From Mya arenaria (taxonomy: Eukaryota; Mollusca; Bivalvia; Myida; Myidae), in NCBI RefSeq assembly GCF_026914265.1, contig NC_069135.1:62300738-62364737 (forward strand): DNA of 64,000 nucleotides, given 5' to 3'. Each line of letters starts with the position of its first letter. Position 1 is the stretch's first letter. The translations under genes were made by a program, and so were the position numbers. Positions 1-10,177 of this stretch are shown piece after piece. Under the pieces are notes generated by a model. The model saw only the letters and a program-made list of their open reading frames with translations, was not told the origin of the DNA and searched no databases.

Positions 1-169
1 CTTTCTTTGATATAAAAGTGAAAACAAATCTGCATGGTGCTGTGGCATCATACCATGAAAAAAACTAATATCTTTAAAAAAAAATTATAGTTTGTTTTTA
101 TTATAAAAGTGTTAATAAATCTGCATGGTGCTGAAGAAAAAAACTAATGTCTTAAATTTCAAACCTGCA

Positions 170-1032
170 GCATTAATTAGCTTGCCATGTTATCAAGAAT
201 ATCTTGACAATTGAATGAAATATGCATGGACCGAAATGACAGCTGGTTTTTCATTGACAAAAGATGCCTTTGAGGCAGTTTCAAGATTATGCTATTCAAA
301 GTATGAGGGTAGTTGGTACAGTTTTCACTCATATTCAGATGATGGCTGATATTTGCTGATAAACATGTATCCTCTTAGCAGCAGGGAATAAGTAAATGAC
401 ATAGTTTTAATGACCAATATTGGAGATTTGACCTTGACCTCCAAATCCAAAGGGGTCATCTGCTGGTCACCCCAAACCTAAATTTTAAGTTTGAAGGCCA
501 TGGGTGCAGACTTTGTCGAGTTGTCACACAGGCAAGCTTTTTGCGTTCAATGGTCTCTGACAAATCAATAGGGCTCACCTACTGGTCAGGCCCAACCCCA
601 AAGTCAAGTTGTTCAAGGGCCATGGGTGCAGGCTTTGTCCAGTCATTATTAGTACAACCTTTTAGCATTCAAGGTCACTGTGACCTTAACTTCTGACCCA
701 ATGACCCTTTAAATCAATAGGATCTTCTAATAGTCAGGCTTAGCCTCCATGTTGAGTTTGAGGGCCATAGGTGCAGGCATTGTCAACTTATCAGTCAGAT
801 GTATGGTTTGACACCTTCCTGTTCAAGGTCACTGTGACCTTTGACCATATTACCCCTAAAATCAAAAGGGGTCATCTACTGGTTAAACCAAACTTTCATG
901 TCAAGTTTGACAATAGGTCTAGGAATTGTAGAGTTATCACCTGGAAAAGCTGTGGTGTACTGTCAGACAGACAGACGTAGCAGCCAACATGTGCAAAGCA
1001 ATATACTCCTCTTCTTTGAAAGGGGCATAATA
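170..1032 (+). mobile_element. Degenerate copy of the GGTCACTGTGACC-repeat element
   Basis: The left part shares the phrase ATGCATGGACCGAAATGACA with the longer element at 24767-26850, and the right end shares GCAAAGCAATATAC followed by CCTCTTCTTTGAAAGGGGCATAATA. Inside are decayed copies of the same roughly 146-bp unit; two keep the perfect inverted repeat GGTCACTGTGACC (near 673 and 827). The open frames at 771-1038 lie wholly inside this repeat and are not treated as genes. The left terminal ATTATGCCCC is not visible, so the copy is probably 5'-truncated. Confidence 0.75.
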
Positions 1033-1319
1033 AATTGAAATTGATGAAATATTTTTGTTTATTATGTTAATTAACTTACACTACATACAACAAGTACCAT
1101 TTTGATATTTTCGAATGCTCATTTGGGCATGTACATGGGTTTTGATCTGACTATGAACATGAAACTACATAGTGATGTTCCCTCCTATCAATTCTAAATT
1201 TAAATAACAATGAGAAAAAAGAATGTTTTCACTGCACCATGAATAAATATGTCAAACAAAATAAATGTCAATAAAAAGTAATTCAAGATTAATTTAACAC
1301 TGTTCTTTTGATGATTTCC

Positions 1320-1469
1320 CTGCATTCCTGACTGCAGGTTTTCCCCATTTTCCCACAAAGTTATTTCATATTGGCCTTACAAGGTCAGATCTTGAGTTGG
1401 GTCTTCATTGCTGGACACTATCTCTTTATCTCCACAGAAAACACACTGGTGCAAGTTTCACTGCAAGAA
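1320..1469 (-). pseudogene. Candidate decayed exon c of the fossil gene
   Basis: On the minus strand a pyrimidine-rich tract ending in TTTTTTTGCAG precedes an almost open frame. It contains HQCVFCGDKEIVSS and, after one in-frame stop, GQYEITLWENGENLQSG. The C-x2-C pair suggests a zinc-binding site. Its frame does not follow directly from the phase of exon b (1952-2158), so either an indel or a different splice site must be assumed. I do not recognise the protein. Confidence 0.35.
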
Positions 1470-1951
1470 CTGCAAAAAAGGGTATATTATATTCTAACTA
1501 AACTCTGCATCAATATTCAATTATTTTTTATTGGATTTAGGAAATGTCTATGTTTTAAAGGGTTCATATAAATTAATGCATTTTTTTTTTCAATTTAATG
1601 CATTATCATGCTGGACTCTTTGACATTGATGGTTAAAACAAAGAAGGCATATGATTTGTGTACAGATTAAACATTATTCATTATAAATGTGTTCTTTAAT
1701 TAATAGACAAGTGGCAACAATTTCCCCAGTTAAAAAAGCTTACAATTGTATACCTGCAGATTAATCATTTGCATTTCTTTTGCTTTGATCATTTAAATCA
1801 AATGAGTTAGATATGATAATGCATTAAAATAAGAAATATATTTTTGGGCATCAATCTATAGTGTGTGCCTTCAATCTAGAAATAAGTTTCTTCTCAACAG
1901 ATGCTAAATTATAAAAAAAATATATAAACCAAGATTTTGATTATGACATAC

Positions 1952-2158
1952 CTGCATAGTTAGTGGTCTCCATAACTGCTCAGAAATGCTCCCTATGACA
2001 AACTAATTGCTGGTGTATGGCTGGGTAATAGTGCTGCTCCAACCAATAGCGCAATTCTTCCTACAGGTGGACCAGCTCCTCAATATGGTCTCTGTCATGG
2101 CAGTGATAACAGTATGTAACATGCCCTTTTCTACTTTCCAGAGAATGAATCTTCCAAT
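1952..2158 (-). pseudogene. Candidate decayed exon b of the fossil gene
   Basis: A 207-nt minus-strand stretch lies between an acceptor (TGTATATTAG) and a consensus donor (CAG|GTATGT). One frame reads through with only two stops and contains GHVTYCYHCHDRDHIEELVH and, after the first stop, EELRYWLEQHYYPAIHQQL, which looks like real protein with a C-x2-C-H cluster followed by a helical acidic region. Its entry and exit phases fit exon a upstream (one base carried over). The family is not recognised; the in-frame stops argue that the gene is dead. Confidence 0.5.
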
Positions 2159-2286
2159 CTAATATACAAATTTAAGAACAAATATATACATATGCACATG
2201 TAATGTTGTTTAAAACAAACCATTTAGATGCCACAAAACTATAAGATTTTAGGTGAAAATTGAGCCAAATCAAAACATTTAGTCAT

Positions 2287-3060
2287 TTAAAGCTGCACTC
2301 TCACAGATTTACTGTTTTTACAACTTTTGTATTTTTTGTCTTGGAATGACCTATTTTTTTGCTAAAATATCTGCAAACCAGTGATATAAGACTACTGACA
2401 AAATATTAGATTGCAGACTTCCATATTTCAGGTCGAAAACAAAGGTTTTATGGCTTAAAGCGTTACTAACGGTTTAAGAAAAATGCATAAAACATTTTGA
2501 ACTTAAATATAAACATTTTCTGACAATTTTATTGTCAGCAATCTTATATGAATGGTTAACATGCATTTTCACATAAATTGGCCCGTTCCAAGACAAAAAA
2601 TAAATAAAGTAGTCAAAACGTTCAATCTGTAAGAGTGCTGCACTCTCAGTCAGAGATTGAAGGTTTTGACAACTTCTTTTACTTTTTGGCTTGGAATAAG
2701 CTAATGAAAAGCAGTATGAAAACTGATGAAATAAGACTGCTGACAAAAGATAAGATCATGTTTTTTATATTTACATTTGTAACTATTGGTTTTATGGTTA
2801 AAAGCATTACTAACGCTTTACTAATAATGAGATTTTTGGCACAGAACATCATCTTTTGACCGTATTAAAATAAGAAAACAGCGTTCCAATATTTTCAGTT
2901 GTCTTTTTTGACTGAATTAATATAAGAAAGCAGTGATCCCCTTTTTCCAGTTGTCTGTTATGTCCAGTGTTCATAAATTCGCATAATAATAATTCATTAC
3001 AAGACCAAGAAATAAAAAAAGAGTTGGTAAAACAGACAATCTGTGAGAGTGCAGCTTAAA
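2287..3060. mobile_element. Compound TTAA-flanked MITE (two units head to tail)
   Basis: The left end reads TTAA then AGCTGCACTCTCACAGATT, and the right end is its inverse, AATCTGTGAGAGTGCAGC then TTAA. Near 2613-2650 there is an internal end-to-start junction, so two related units of about 350 and 420 bp are joined. The units share the phrases CTTGGAAT, ATAAGACTGCTGACAAA and a run ending ACTAACG. TTAA duplications are typical of piggyBac- and Kolobok-type elements; that assignment is inference. It lies in the intron between exons a and b of the fossil gene. Further members are at 46594-46916 and 63673-64000. Confidence 0.75.
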
Positions 3061-3328
3061 CATATGATATGCATTATCAGCCAAGTGCAGACCTACTCAC
3101 ATCCTGGCTACACAACCAGTACATTCATCAGCTTTACTGATTCGAACCAGGCACATTTATATTGGTAGACTAGCATTTTACCATTCTGTGCTGGCCAGTA
3201 AAGTTCTCATTTGAATTAGAATTCAAAATGTATATACCTTTGTTCATTTTTTTGCCAACTCTGTTTCAACTGAACTTCCTAAATGAATGAGAAGTTTCAA
3301 AAAATAATTACAATATCTCAGTAAATAC

Positions 3329-3531
3329 CTGCATTTATGTGTTTCTTGTGCAATCTGTCAGCTTTGGTAGGCTCAGGTTTCATTTTGTCCACCTCAATAC
3401 TTGTAATCTTCTAGTCTGATGTACTGCCATCCAAGTTTTAAGTCAGGTCAGGCAGCCATTTCAGCTTTGTTCCAGTTGATTGTATCAGATGATGTTAACA
3501 ATACTAGCCTTGTATCCAGGCACTTCTCAAT
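3329..3531 (-). pseudogene. Candidate decayed exon a of the fossil gene
   Basis: A 203-nt minus-strand stretch begins after CTTTCAG and ends at the donor ATGCAG|GTATTT. Read in the phase that joins it to exon b, it has four stops but also long protein-like runs such as KMKPEPTKADRLHKKHINA, continuing across the junction into DWKIHSLESRKGHV. The length 1 + 67x3 + 1 also accepts the two bases left over by the putative first coding exon at 5441-5523. Phase agreement across three exons is the main evidence. Confidence 0.45.
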
Positions 3532-3642
3532 CTGAAAGTTTACAAAAGAACATGGCCTGTAATATTTAATAAATAAATCATAATTGTTTACTCCTGGATG
3601 ATGAGTTCTAAAGTAAACCTTTGAGAAAAGATGCTACTGGTA

Positions 3643-3710
3643 TGGTGCTTGAACCCACGACCATGTGAACACTTGCATGGAGATCTGTCAAACTGAGCTA
3701 ACTGGGTAAC
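3643..3710 (-). mobile_element. tRNA-derived SINE head
   Basis: Read on the minus strand, the segment begins with a tRNA-like 5' part holding an A-box-like TTAGCTCAGTTTG and ends with a B-box-like GTGGGTTCAAG at the correct distance for a tRNA-derived promoter. There is no CCA end or cloverleaf good enough for a functional tRNA. The sequence continues into unrecognised DNA, as expected for a SINE. It sits in an intron of the fossil gene. Confidence 0.6.
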
Positions 3711-3777
3711 TGATTTTTAGGCAGCTCCCAGCTTGGCTCTACAATTGACAGGTGCATTATACATTATAGAGACAATA

Positions 3778-4315
3778 AATCAAACACTTGAAGCACTAGT
3801 CCAAATAATAGTAACTTAACTGATCTTTTTACAAATTTTGAAATGGCATATCCTTCACATACAATTTTTTGTACCAAAAGTGGGTAGCTATTCCGATTGG
3901 GATTCCGGGTCAGACAATTATATATATCTAAAATATGAGTTATGTACACAAAAAATAAAAGCTGACGAATTATTATGAGTTTGATGAGTGTTTTTCTTCA
4001 TTTCATTCTGTCAAAACATAATGATATAAACTGTTATACATGAAGATCACCTGCAAGGCTGCGGTGCATAGATTTACATAGATGTAAAATGGTTGTGTTT
4101 AAATGCATTTAATGCTTGTTTTGTGAAAAAAATCTTTGCACTTACATGGTAATAACTAAAATACGAATATAAACCTTTAATATATATTTCAAACATATAA
4201 TACTTATCTAACTACGATTTCAATATCTTTCAACCCCCACCCTGTTTTGCACAAACCCGATTAGACGTAAGGGATTGGAAGAATCCCATATAACACGTCT
4301 ATTTTTTTAGACTAT
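3778..4315. repeat. Tandem segmental duplication, copy A
   Basis: This block and 4640-5425 are diverged direct copies. Both contain, in order, AGTCCAAATAAT, AAAAGTGGGTAG, GGATTCCGGGT, TGAGTTTGATG, CACCTGCAAGGCTGC, and GGATTGGAAGAATCCC. Copy B carries an extra 230 bp or so that copy A lacks (see 4960-5195). Nothing coding is visible; the duplication lies in the putative first intron of the fossil gene. Confidence 0.8.
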
Positions 4316-4444
4316 TGAAGCATATATGTTCTTTTTTGATGGTTGAGACGTTTCAGGTTAAACAACAATTAAAAATGCGAAATAAGTTTAGTGAATAATC
4401 AACTCTGAATTGAAAGTAACATGAAGATGTTGTAGTGAAGGATT

Positions 4445-4448
<4 letters not shown>

Positions 4449-4532
<84 letters not shown>
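4449..4532. repeat. (AT)n microsatellite
   Basis: About 40 uninterrupted AT dinucleotides. It is flanked on the right by TTAGTTAGAATATAATATAC, whose inverse occurs at 1481-1505, so the microsatellite seems to have grown inside another dispersed repeat. The tyrosine/isoleucine run in the minus-strand frame here is a product of the repeat. Confidence 0.97.
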
Positions 4533-4533
<1 letters not shown>

Positions 4534-4639
4534 GTTAGAATATAATATACCCTTTTTTTGCAGTACAATTTTTTTTTATCGTAAAAAGAGTCCGTCAACG
4601 TACAAATATTTAGACTAAGAGATGTAGATCAGCTAGATG

Positions 4640-5425
4640 TACCTTCTAGTCCAAATAATTGTACGTTGACAGATTTTTTTACGATTTTTGAAACAGCAAA
4701 TCCTTCACGTACAAATTGTTTTGTACGAAAAGTGGGTAGTTATTCCGATCGGGATTCCGGGTTAAAGCATATTGCATCTATAACATATCATAAAAACAAG
4801 AAATATTACCAGATAATGTTATTTTATATAAATTCCGTAACCAAAAAGTAATATCAAGCAAATAATTATGAGTTTGATGGTTTTTTCTTCATCTCATTCT
4901 GTCAAAACATAACAATATATACATGAAGGGCACCTGCAAGGCTGCAGTTCACAATTTTACAACAATCGGAACATTTCGGCCATCAATTGTAACAACTCGC
5001 CATCTTCGGTAAGCTTCGAGATAGTCAATCCCTATTGGATACTGGCTGAGGTGTTCAGATTGTTCGACCAAGGCCGAGTTGTTACGATTGTATTATCTCG
5101 AAGCTTGTCGGAGGTGGTGGCCGAATTATTACGATTGGGTCAAGTTGTTCCACTTGGCATAATTGTTGTCTGTGTCAGTCAACTTTCCTTTTAATGAAAA
5201 GGTAAATAATGTGTTTTAATGCATTACATGCTTGTTTTTTTGCAAAATAGCTATGCACTTCCATGGTAAAATATGAATATAAATCTTTACTTTATTATCC
5301 ATTTCAACCATAAAATACTTCACTGAATACAATTTCAATATTTTTCAAACACCCCCGCTTTTTGCACAAAACGTTTAGACGTTAGAGATTGGAAGAATCC
5401 CGTATAACACGCCTATTTTTTCAGA
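4640..5425. repeat. Tandem segmental duplication, copy B
   Basis: Direct paralogue of 3778-4315 with the same ordered landmarks, interrupted by an inserted inverted-repeat element at about 4960-5195. The two copies are separated by the (AT)n run and about 100 bp of other sequence. Confidence 0.8.
4960..5195. mobile_element. Small inverted-repeat insertion
   Basis: This segment is present in copy B of the duplication and absent from copy A. Its arms, 4985-5023 and 5093-5136, are imperfect inverse copies around a 70-bp centre; landmarks are GTAACAACTCG and its inverse CGAGTTGTTAC, and AAGCTTCGAGATA with TATCTCGAAGCTT. The most economical reading is a MITE-like insertion after the duplication. 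No clear target duplication is visible. Confidence 0.6.
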
Positions 5426-5440
5426 CTAATGTACATGTAC

Positions 5441-5523
5441 CTTCGTGTCCGAAATCGATCACTTCCTGGCAGCTCATTTCTGGATTGTCTCCATATAAAT
5501 TTAGACGCACACATTGATGCCAT
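5441..5523 (-). pseudogene. Putative first coding exon of the fossil gene
   Basis: On the minus strand an ATG in good context (GCAAAATGG, codons for MASMCASKFIWRQSRN) opens a frame that runs to a possible donor AAG|GTACAT at 5440. It leaves two bases, matching the single base needed by exon a at 3531. A YY1-like motif lies about 110 bp upstream (5633-5645). The intron to exon a would be about 1.9 kb. No family is recognised, and the exon could be unrelated to the three further downstream. Confidence 0.35.
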
Positions 5524-5632
5524 TTTGCTTCGATTGATGTTAAAGCAATAGCACTAAATACAGGTCGGTTATTTTGTAGAAGAACGTGTTCGAAGTAACA
5601 TTCAATTTCTTTTTCGCATAATCGCCGCCATA

Positions 5633-5645
5633 TTGTGTATGACTT
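5633..5645 (-). promoter_or_regulatory. YY1-like core-promoter motif
   Basis: The minus strand reads CAATATGGCGGCG, close to the known YY1 consensus (AA-ATGGCGGC) of TATA-less promoters. Its position, about 110 bp before a well-placed ATG on the same strand, fits a promoter for the fossil gene at 5523-1320. Confidence 0.4.
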
Positions 5646-6214
5646 TAAAAACTACACCCTATAGTCCAAAATAACAATAGGCATAACGTTGACACACTGT
5701 GATAGGTATAATACAAATAATTTACTCAAACAAATACAATAGTTCGATTGCTGCTGAAAAAAAATCATTTGAAACATAAAAGCTATTTCACAAAATATTA
5801 CATGACATGAACTCTTTAACCGCGTATGGTTTATTTCTTAATAGCTTTCATTCATAAAAAAAGTTCTTTGCCGGGTCAGTCTTGAATGCCGGGATATGTG
5901 TGACGTCACACGGGGTGCAAACATGTGGTGTAGCTTACTATTGGATGTAGGGTAAAATGACTTCGTATGTAAATGCTATTTCATTATTTTGTTCAATAAA
6001 ACTCACCAAATTGCAACGGTACAACTATACTAAGAGTAACACGCAATGTTTGTCATAAAAAGGCAATAACGCGTTAAATACACATAAGCAGGTACTTGAC
6101 GCCCCACATTCACGTAAGTAGTTCTGTTGCTACGCAGGTGGTGTGTATCAATATATTCATGTTCAATATGTCGTGTCAGGCGACTAGTCGCGTTTCTGAA
6201 ATACCGCTCTCTAA

Positions 6215-6241
6215 AGACTGTCGGCTTGCAGCCGACAGTCT
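6215..6241. other. Perfect 12-bp hairpin
   Basis: AGACTGTCGGCT, then TGC, then AGCCGACAGTCT: a perfect inverted repeat with a 3-nt loop, much GC-richer than its surroundings. It stands 120 bp before the mariner element. No T tract or coding context suggests a terminator; it could be the remnant of a fold-back insertion. Confidence 0.85.
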
Positions 6242-6744
6242 AAAAACCAGTTAACTTCTTTAACTACTACGTTAGAATATTGTTATTTCATAATGGTGAC
6301 AACACTCGAAGAAAAGTGCATGGCGCTCATTTTTAACAACTTGCACTTTAATGTAAAACATACAAGGGATGTCCGGAAAGTTTTGAGATTGTGTCTATAT
6401 TTCAAAACATTTTTAAAATAAATCAACAAACACTATAAAGCCGTGTTTATAGACTATTCACGAGTTTCCTTAAGAACACTAAAAGTATATAATCAAATAC
6501 TAAGGAAGGAAATGGTTGTCAAGACAACCCATGTAGCGCTTCACGGAGCACTTTGAAATTGACGTTTTTGGAAAATTATTTACACTTCATATATACTACT
6601 CCATCTGAATAATAAACGCCAAAACGTCACGTTAAAACATACGACGACAGTATGACATCATCTGCATCACTTCGCAAATCATTGACGTCATCTAACTGTA
6701 AACAAGTTTGTAACGGTCAACGAAAGTAGACAGGCATTTCCAAG

Positions 6745-7999
6745 ATGTCGGGAAAAACTCCAACGTTGACGTCACGCACGGAGCAGCGCGCTGTAATCAA
6801 ACACTGTGTTCGCAGCGTGATGACACCTACAAATACGTATAAGTTTCTAACACAGGATTAATCAAAGCCAACATGTTCAAGGGCTTTGGTATTTCGCTGG
6901 TATGGACGTTTTAGTGACCGGCATGAACATGTTGACGATTTAAAGCGGAGCGGCAGACCGTCAGTTGTGAGGGAATGTGACGTTAGTTCAGTACGGGACA
7001 TGTTACAAATAGACCGGCGGAGGACAGTGAGGGAAATTAGCGACTCCGTTCAGCTGAAAAGAACAGTTGTCCATAATATCATAAAAGAAAATTTAAATTT
7101 TTTTCAAAAGTAAGTGCCAGATGGGTCCCCAGGCTGCTCTCTACAGAGGAAAAGGCGGCCCGTGTAACGGCCTCCCTAGAGTTTATTCGTAGATACGAAC
7201 GAGAGGGGGGGCAGATTCTTACAGCGAATAATAACCACGGACGAAACCTACATTAGCCTATACGAGCCATAAACAAAGTTAGCCTCTATGGTTTGGAAAC
7301 ATCTGTCTTCTCCTCCCCCAACCAAGGCAAAAAGATCCAGATCAACAACACGATACATGTTCATCTTCTTCATGGACTCTCAAGGGATGTTGCTCCAGCA
7401 TGCTGTACCAAAGGGGATGACCGTGAATGCAGAATACTTTCAGCGGGTAAGTTAATTAAACTATAAGTTGTGATATGTGCAGGTAAACATATAATTATCG
7501 ATATATTTGCAATACATAATTCTAACACTTTTTCTTTTTTTTATAAGAAAAATTATGCGATGACATCTACAAGTGTATCTGAAATTTACAATCCATAATA
7601 AACATTTTAAGCACATGTTAAAATTTCACAAACACATTTACAGGTAATACGGAGGGGCCTGATGAACGCCATTCGTAAGAAAGACCGGACGCCGAGGTTG
7701 AAAATCTGCTATTTCACCAGGACAACACCCCTCCACATCGATGCCACGAGACCTTGATGACAATCGACTTTTTGGGGTACGAGAGGATAAGTCACGCACA
7801 TTATAGCCCGGACCTGGCCACGTTTGATTTTGCAATATTCTCGAGGCTAAAAAATGATATACGGGGTAATCTATACGAAGATCTACAAGACCTTCGCTTC
7901 GCCGTGAGAACAGCAGTGGACAGATATTCAAACAATGGGTTGAACGCCACCGTAAGTGTGTACGTGCAGACGGTTCGTATTTTGAAAAACTGTAAATGA
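6745..7999 (+). pseudogene. Mariner transposase (D,D34D), broken
   Basis: The product would cut and paste the surrounding element. The first ATG opens MSGKTPTLTSRTEQRAV, a helix-turn-helix start that meets a stop at 6859. The frame from 6886 gives FRWYGRFSDRHEHVDDLKRS and then GRPS, the usual link region. Further on come TTDETY with the first catalytic Asp, VWKHLSS, MFIFFMDSQGMLLQHAVPKG, then HQDNTPPHRC with the second Asp and YSPDLATFDF with the third. There are 34 residues between the second and third Asp, the mariner signature. Stops at 6859 and in the EP-stop-TK stretch, at least one frameshift near 7690, and a gap in the N-terminal domain make it inactive. A GTAAGT...TTTACAG interval (7447-7643) interrupts the catalytic domain. 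Confidence 0.88.
7447..7643 (+). other. Probable intron inside the mariner transposase
   Basis: The conserved transposase reading (…MTVNAEYFQR) stops at a GTAAGT donor and resumes after CACATTTACAG with VIRRGLMNAIRKK, as expected for the family. The 197 bp between are AT-rich and non-coding. An insertion that happens to mimic splice sites is the alternative. Confidence 0.7.
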
Positions 8000-8214
8000 C
8001 GTGACGCAATGAAACTACGAAGTGCTCCGTGGGTTGTTACCTGTATTGTTGTAATATTTGTTGTATACTTTCACTTCGTAATAAATTGTTGAAATTTCAG
8101 GATTTGTTTATAATATATATAACTGTCAGCTTGTAAAATTTTAAATACATCATATGAGTGGGGTTTTTTTATGAATGCAGTCTCAAAACTTTCCGGACAA
8201 CCCTCGTATGTATT

Positions 8215-9970
8215 CATTATGTTTAATATTATGTCTGCAAACTTCTATATTTAATGTACACGATAAACATATCAAACGCGCTAATGTGCGTCTTATTCTT
8301 ACTTAAATACATACAGTACATGTATGTCAAGTGTTCACTATGTCTCAATGGTTGCCAGAGATATGTGCCACATCGCATTTATCGCTTGAATCGTGAATCC
8401 TTTGTTTCGTCAGTATTCTTTCTTACAATCAGTAGCACGCTACTTGAAAGTATATACAAGCATAGTAACATTACAACATCCTCAGAGTCGCACACTGAGC
8501 CTAAAACGTAAATACTCGATGCTAAGTGCCCATGTCCGCCTATCAACATTGCCCAAAATTACAGCATCTAAATAGCAATTAACTTAATATCTATGATTTG
8601 GCGATGCCATAAATTACACCAAATTTTGATACATTTTGATACATTGACAGTATGTCGGCTGCAGTCCCATAGAATCATGCTTATTTTTTACTCGAGAATT
8701 CCACCCGTAACCCGTACTTATGATATTTCTATGAAATCACCTGGCAAAACGCATAATTCACACCGAAATGTAAGTACAGGTGAAACTATGCCATCAAACT
8801 GTTTCAATACATTTAACAAAAATGTGCAGGAATGAATATGACAATATCTAGGCCAATATTGGTTTGATTTTGGTGGCATCTTTCATAAATACATATTAGA
8901 TACAGAATGGTATTCCCTTTTATTTCATTCGACTACATACTCAACAAGCAGAATCGATAATTATTGTGATGTTACGTAAAACTTAAATGTTGAAAATCGC
9001 AGTTTACGATGACCTGATTGATTGAAAAGAGTGAACTATATATAGCGCCAGTGCCAACCCAAACTGTTAATGGCAGCATGGAAGCGTCGTCGCATGGACG
9101 TAACATAACGTGTTGCACATATTATGGGGTAGATCGGCCCTATTTTGAACGATCTTATTTACAACTAGATTTAACAATCGGTTCTTTAATTATTTAACTT
9201 AAAGACTCAAGAAACTCACCCGTTTCTTTGATTCGACAACATGGCTTGTTAAACCTTTGTGGAAAACAATGCAGAATGTTTTTAAAACATACCAGTAATT
9301 GTGTCTCTTTATTCCCTTATTTTAAAAAGCCATTGCACTTTAAGTGCATTCAACCTTTTTGCATTTACTATCAATTAGTTGGTCTGTATGTAGTGAAAGT
9401 ACTGAAAGTATGTAGATTGTCCTTATACATTTACTTATAGTCTTATGTTTATGTTATCTGCGTTTGTCGATCAATGACGTTCGCTTTCTCTCTTTGCGTT
9501 TAGTCAAACGGTCCAATGAGTAAAGAATTTGCGACTGCCCCTTCTAGTTTCCATTGTATGTTTAAAGGGTCTGTTTGGCGTTTGAGCATAACGAAAATCA
9601 AATACATTAAATAGTGACAATCGATTCTAATGTATAACCTGGTTTTCGGCACATTCCATGTTGTACAGGCGATCATTAGTCGAGGGCGTGACGTCAAGAT
9701 GACAAGACTGAAATAAAATGAAAATTTAAAATTTTACCAATTAAAATGACGCTTATGACAAAACAGATCCTCCTAGTTATTTGTTAGAGATGGTAAGGGT
9801 AATCAATCATGTTTTGCTCCCAATTGCTATTATTTATTTACGAAATATAATCCCTTTAATAATCCATTCAATGGCTGGAGTGACAACAGAGTCGTGTTAA
9901 TTGTATTGAGTTTTAAACCTTTGATATTCAATTTGGCCAACAAGGGGAACAACGAGTTACTTTTTCAATC
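8215..9970. other. No gene recognised
   Basis: AT-rich sequence with short random open frames on both strands. None has a signal peptide, motif or flanking splice signals convincing enough to call, and no tandem repeat or transposon end is evident. Confidence 0.6.
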
Positions 9971-10105
9971 TTTCTAATACGTTATGTTAGTAATATATCC
10001 CTTACCATACCGAAAACATTCTGTGTTACTAAATAAGTGCATGTCCCAACAAGTTTTGAGATACTTGATACTGGAAGTTGTGTGATAAGTAGGATCATTG
10101 TGTAC

Positions 10106-10177
10106 CTGATGTGCTACGCATGTTGTGACAATCATGGACATCATCAGCGTGTTGACAGGTGTAACATTGTAGCCCAT
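10106..10177 (-). other. Exon-like segment with both splice sites
   Basis: On the minus strand an acceptor (ATATTCATTTTAG) is followed by a 72-nt open stretch reading MGYNVTPVNTLMMSMIVTTC plus VAHQ, and then a donor CAG|GTACAC. Another protein-like run, YKHPAAEEIGKII, lies just upstream on the same strand (about 10280-10325) and could join in phase if the donor is ATT|GTGGCT. I do not recognise the product, and 24 residues are too few for certainty. Confidence 0.3.

Larger units (their letters stand above)
6363..8206 (+). mobile_element. Complete but decayed mariner-family transposon
   Basis: The ends are inverted repeats: left CAAGGGATGTCCGGAAAG followed by TTTTGAGATTG, right the inverse with CTTTCCGGACAACCCTCG. 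TA dinucleotides at 6361-6362 and 8207-8208 are the expected mariner target duplication. The 1844-bp body holds a broken transposase gene (6745-7999) and what looks like an intron. At 1.84 kb it is longer than the usual 1.3 kb for mariner. Confidence 0.93.

Noticed and set aside
3110..3200. Possible second tRNA-derived head (GGTTCGAATC on the minus strand)
   Set aside because: A B-box-like match is present, but no convincing A box or SINE body.
4353..4598. Frame with a long Tyr-Ile run
   Set aside because: Translation of the (AT)n microsatellite.
5885..5925. GTGACGTCACAC palindrome as promoter of a plus-strand gene
   Set aside because: A good CRE-like site, but no start codon with a credible frame or splice donor follows before the mariner element.
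7638..8009. 123-codon minus-strand frame
   Set aside because: It overlaps the catalytic end of the mariner transposase, which reads on the plus strand with recognisable motifs; the minus frame has none.
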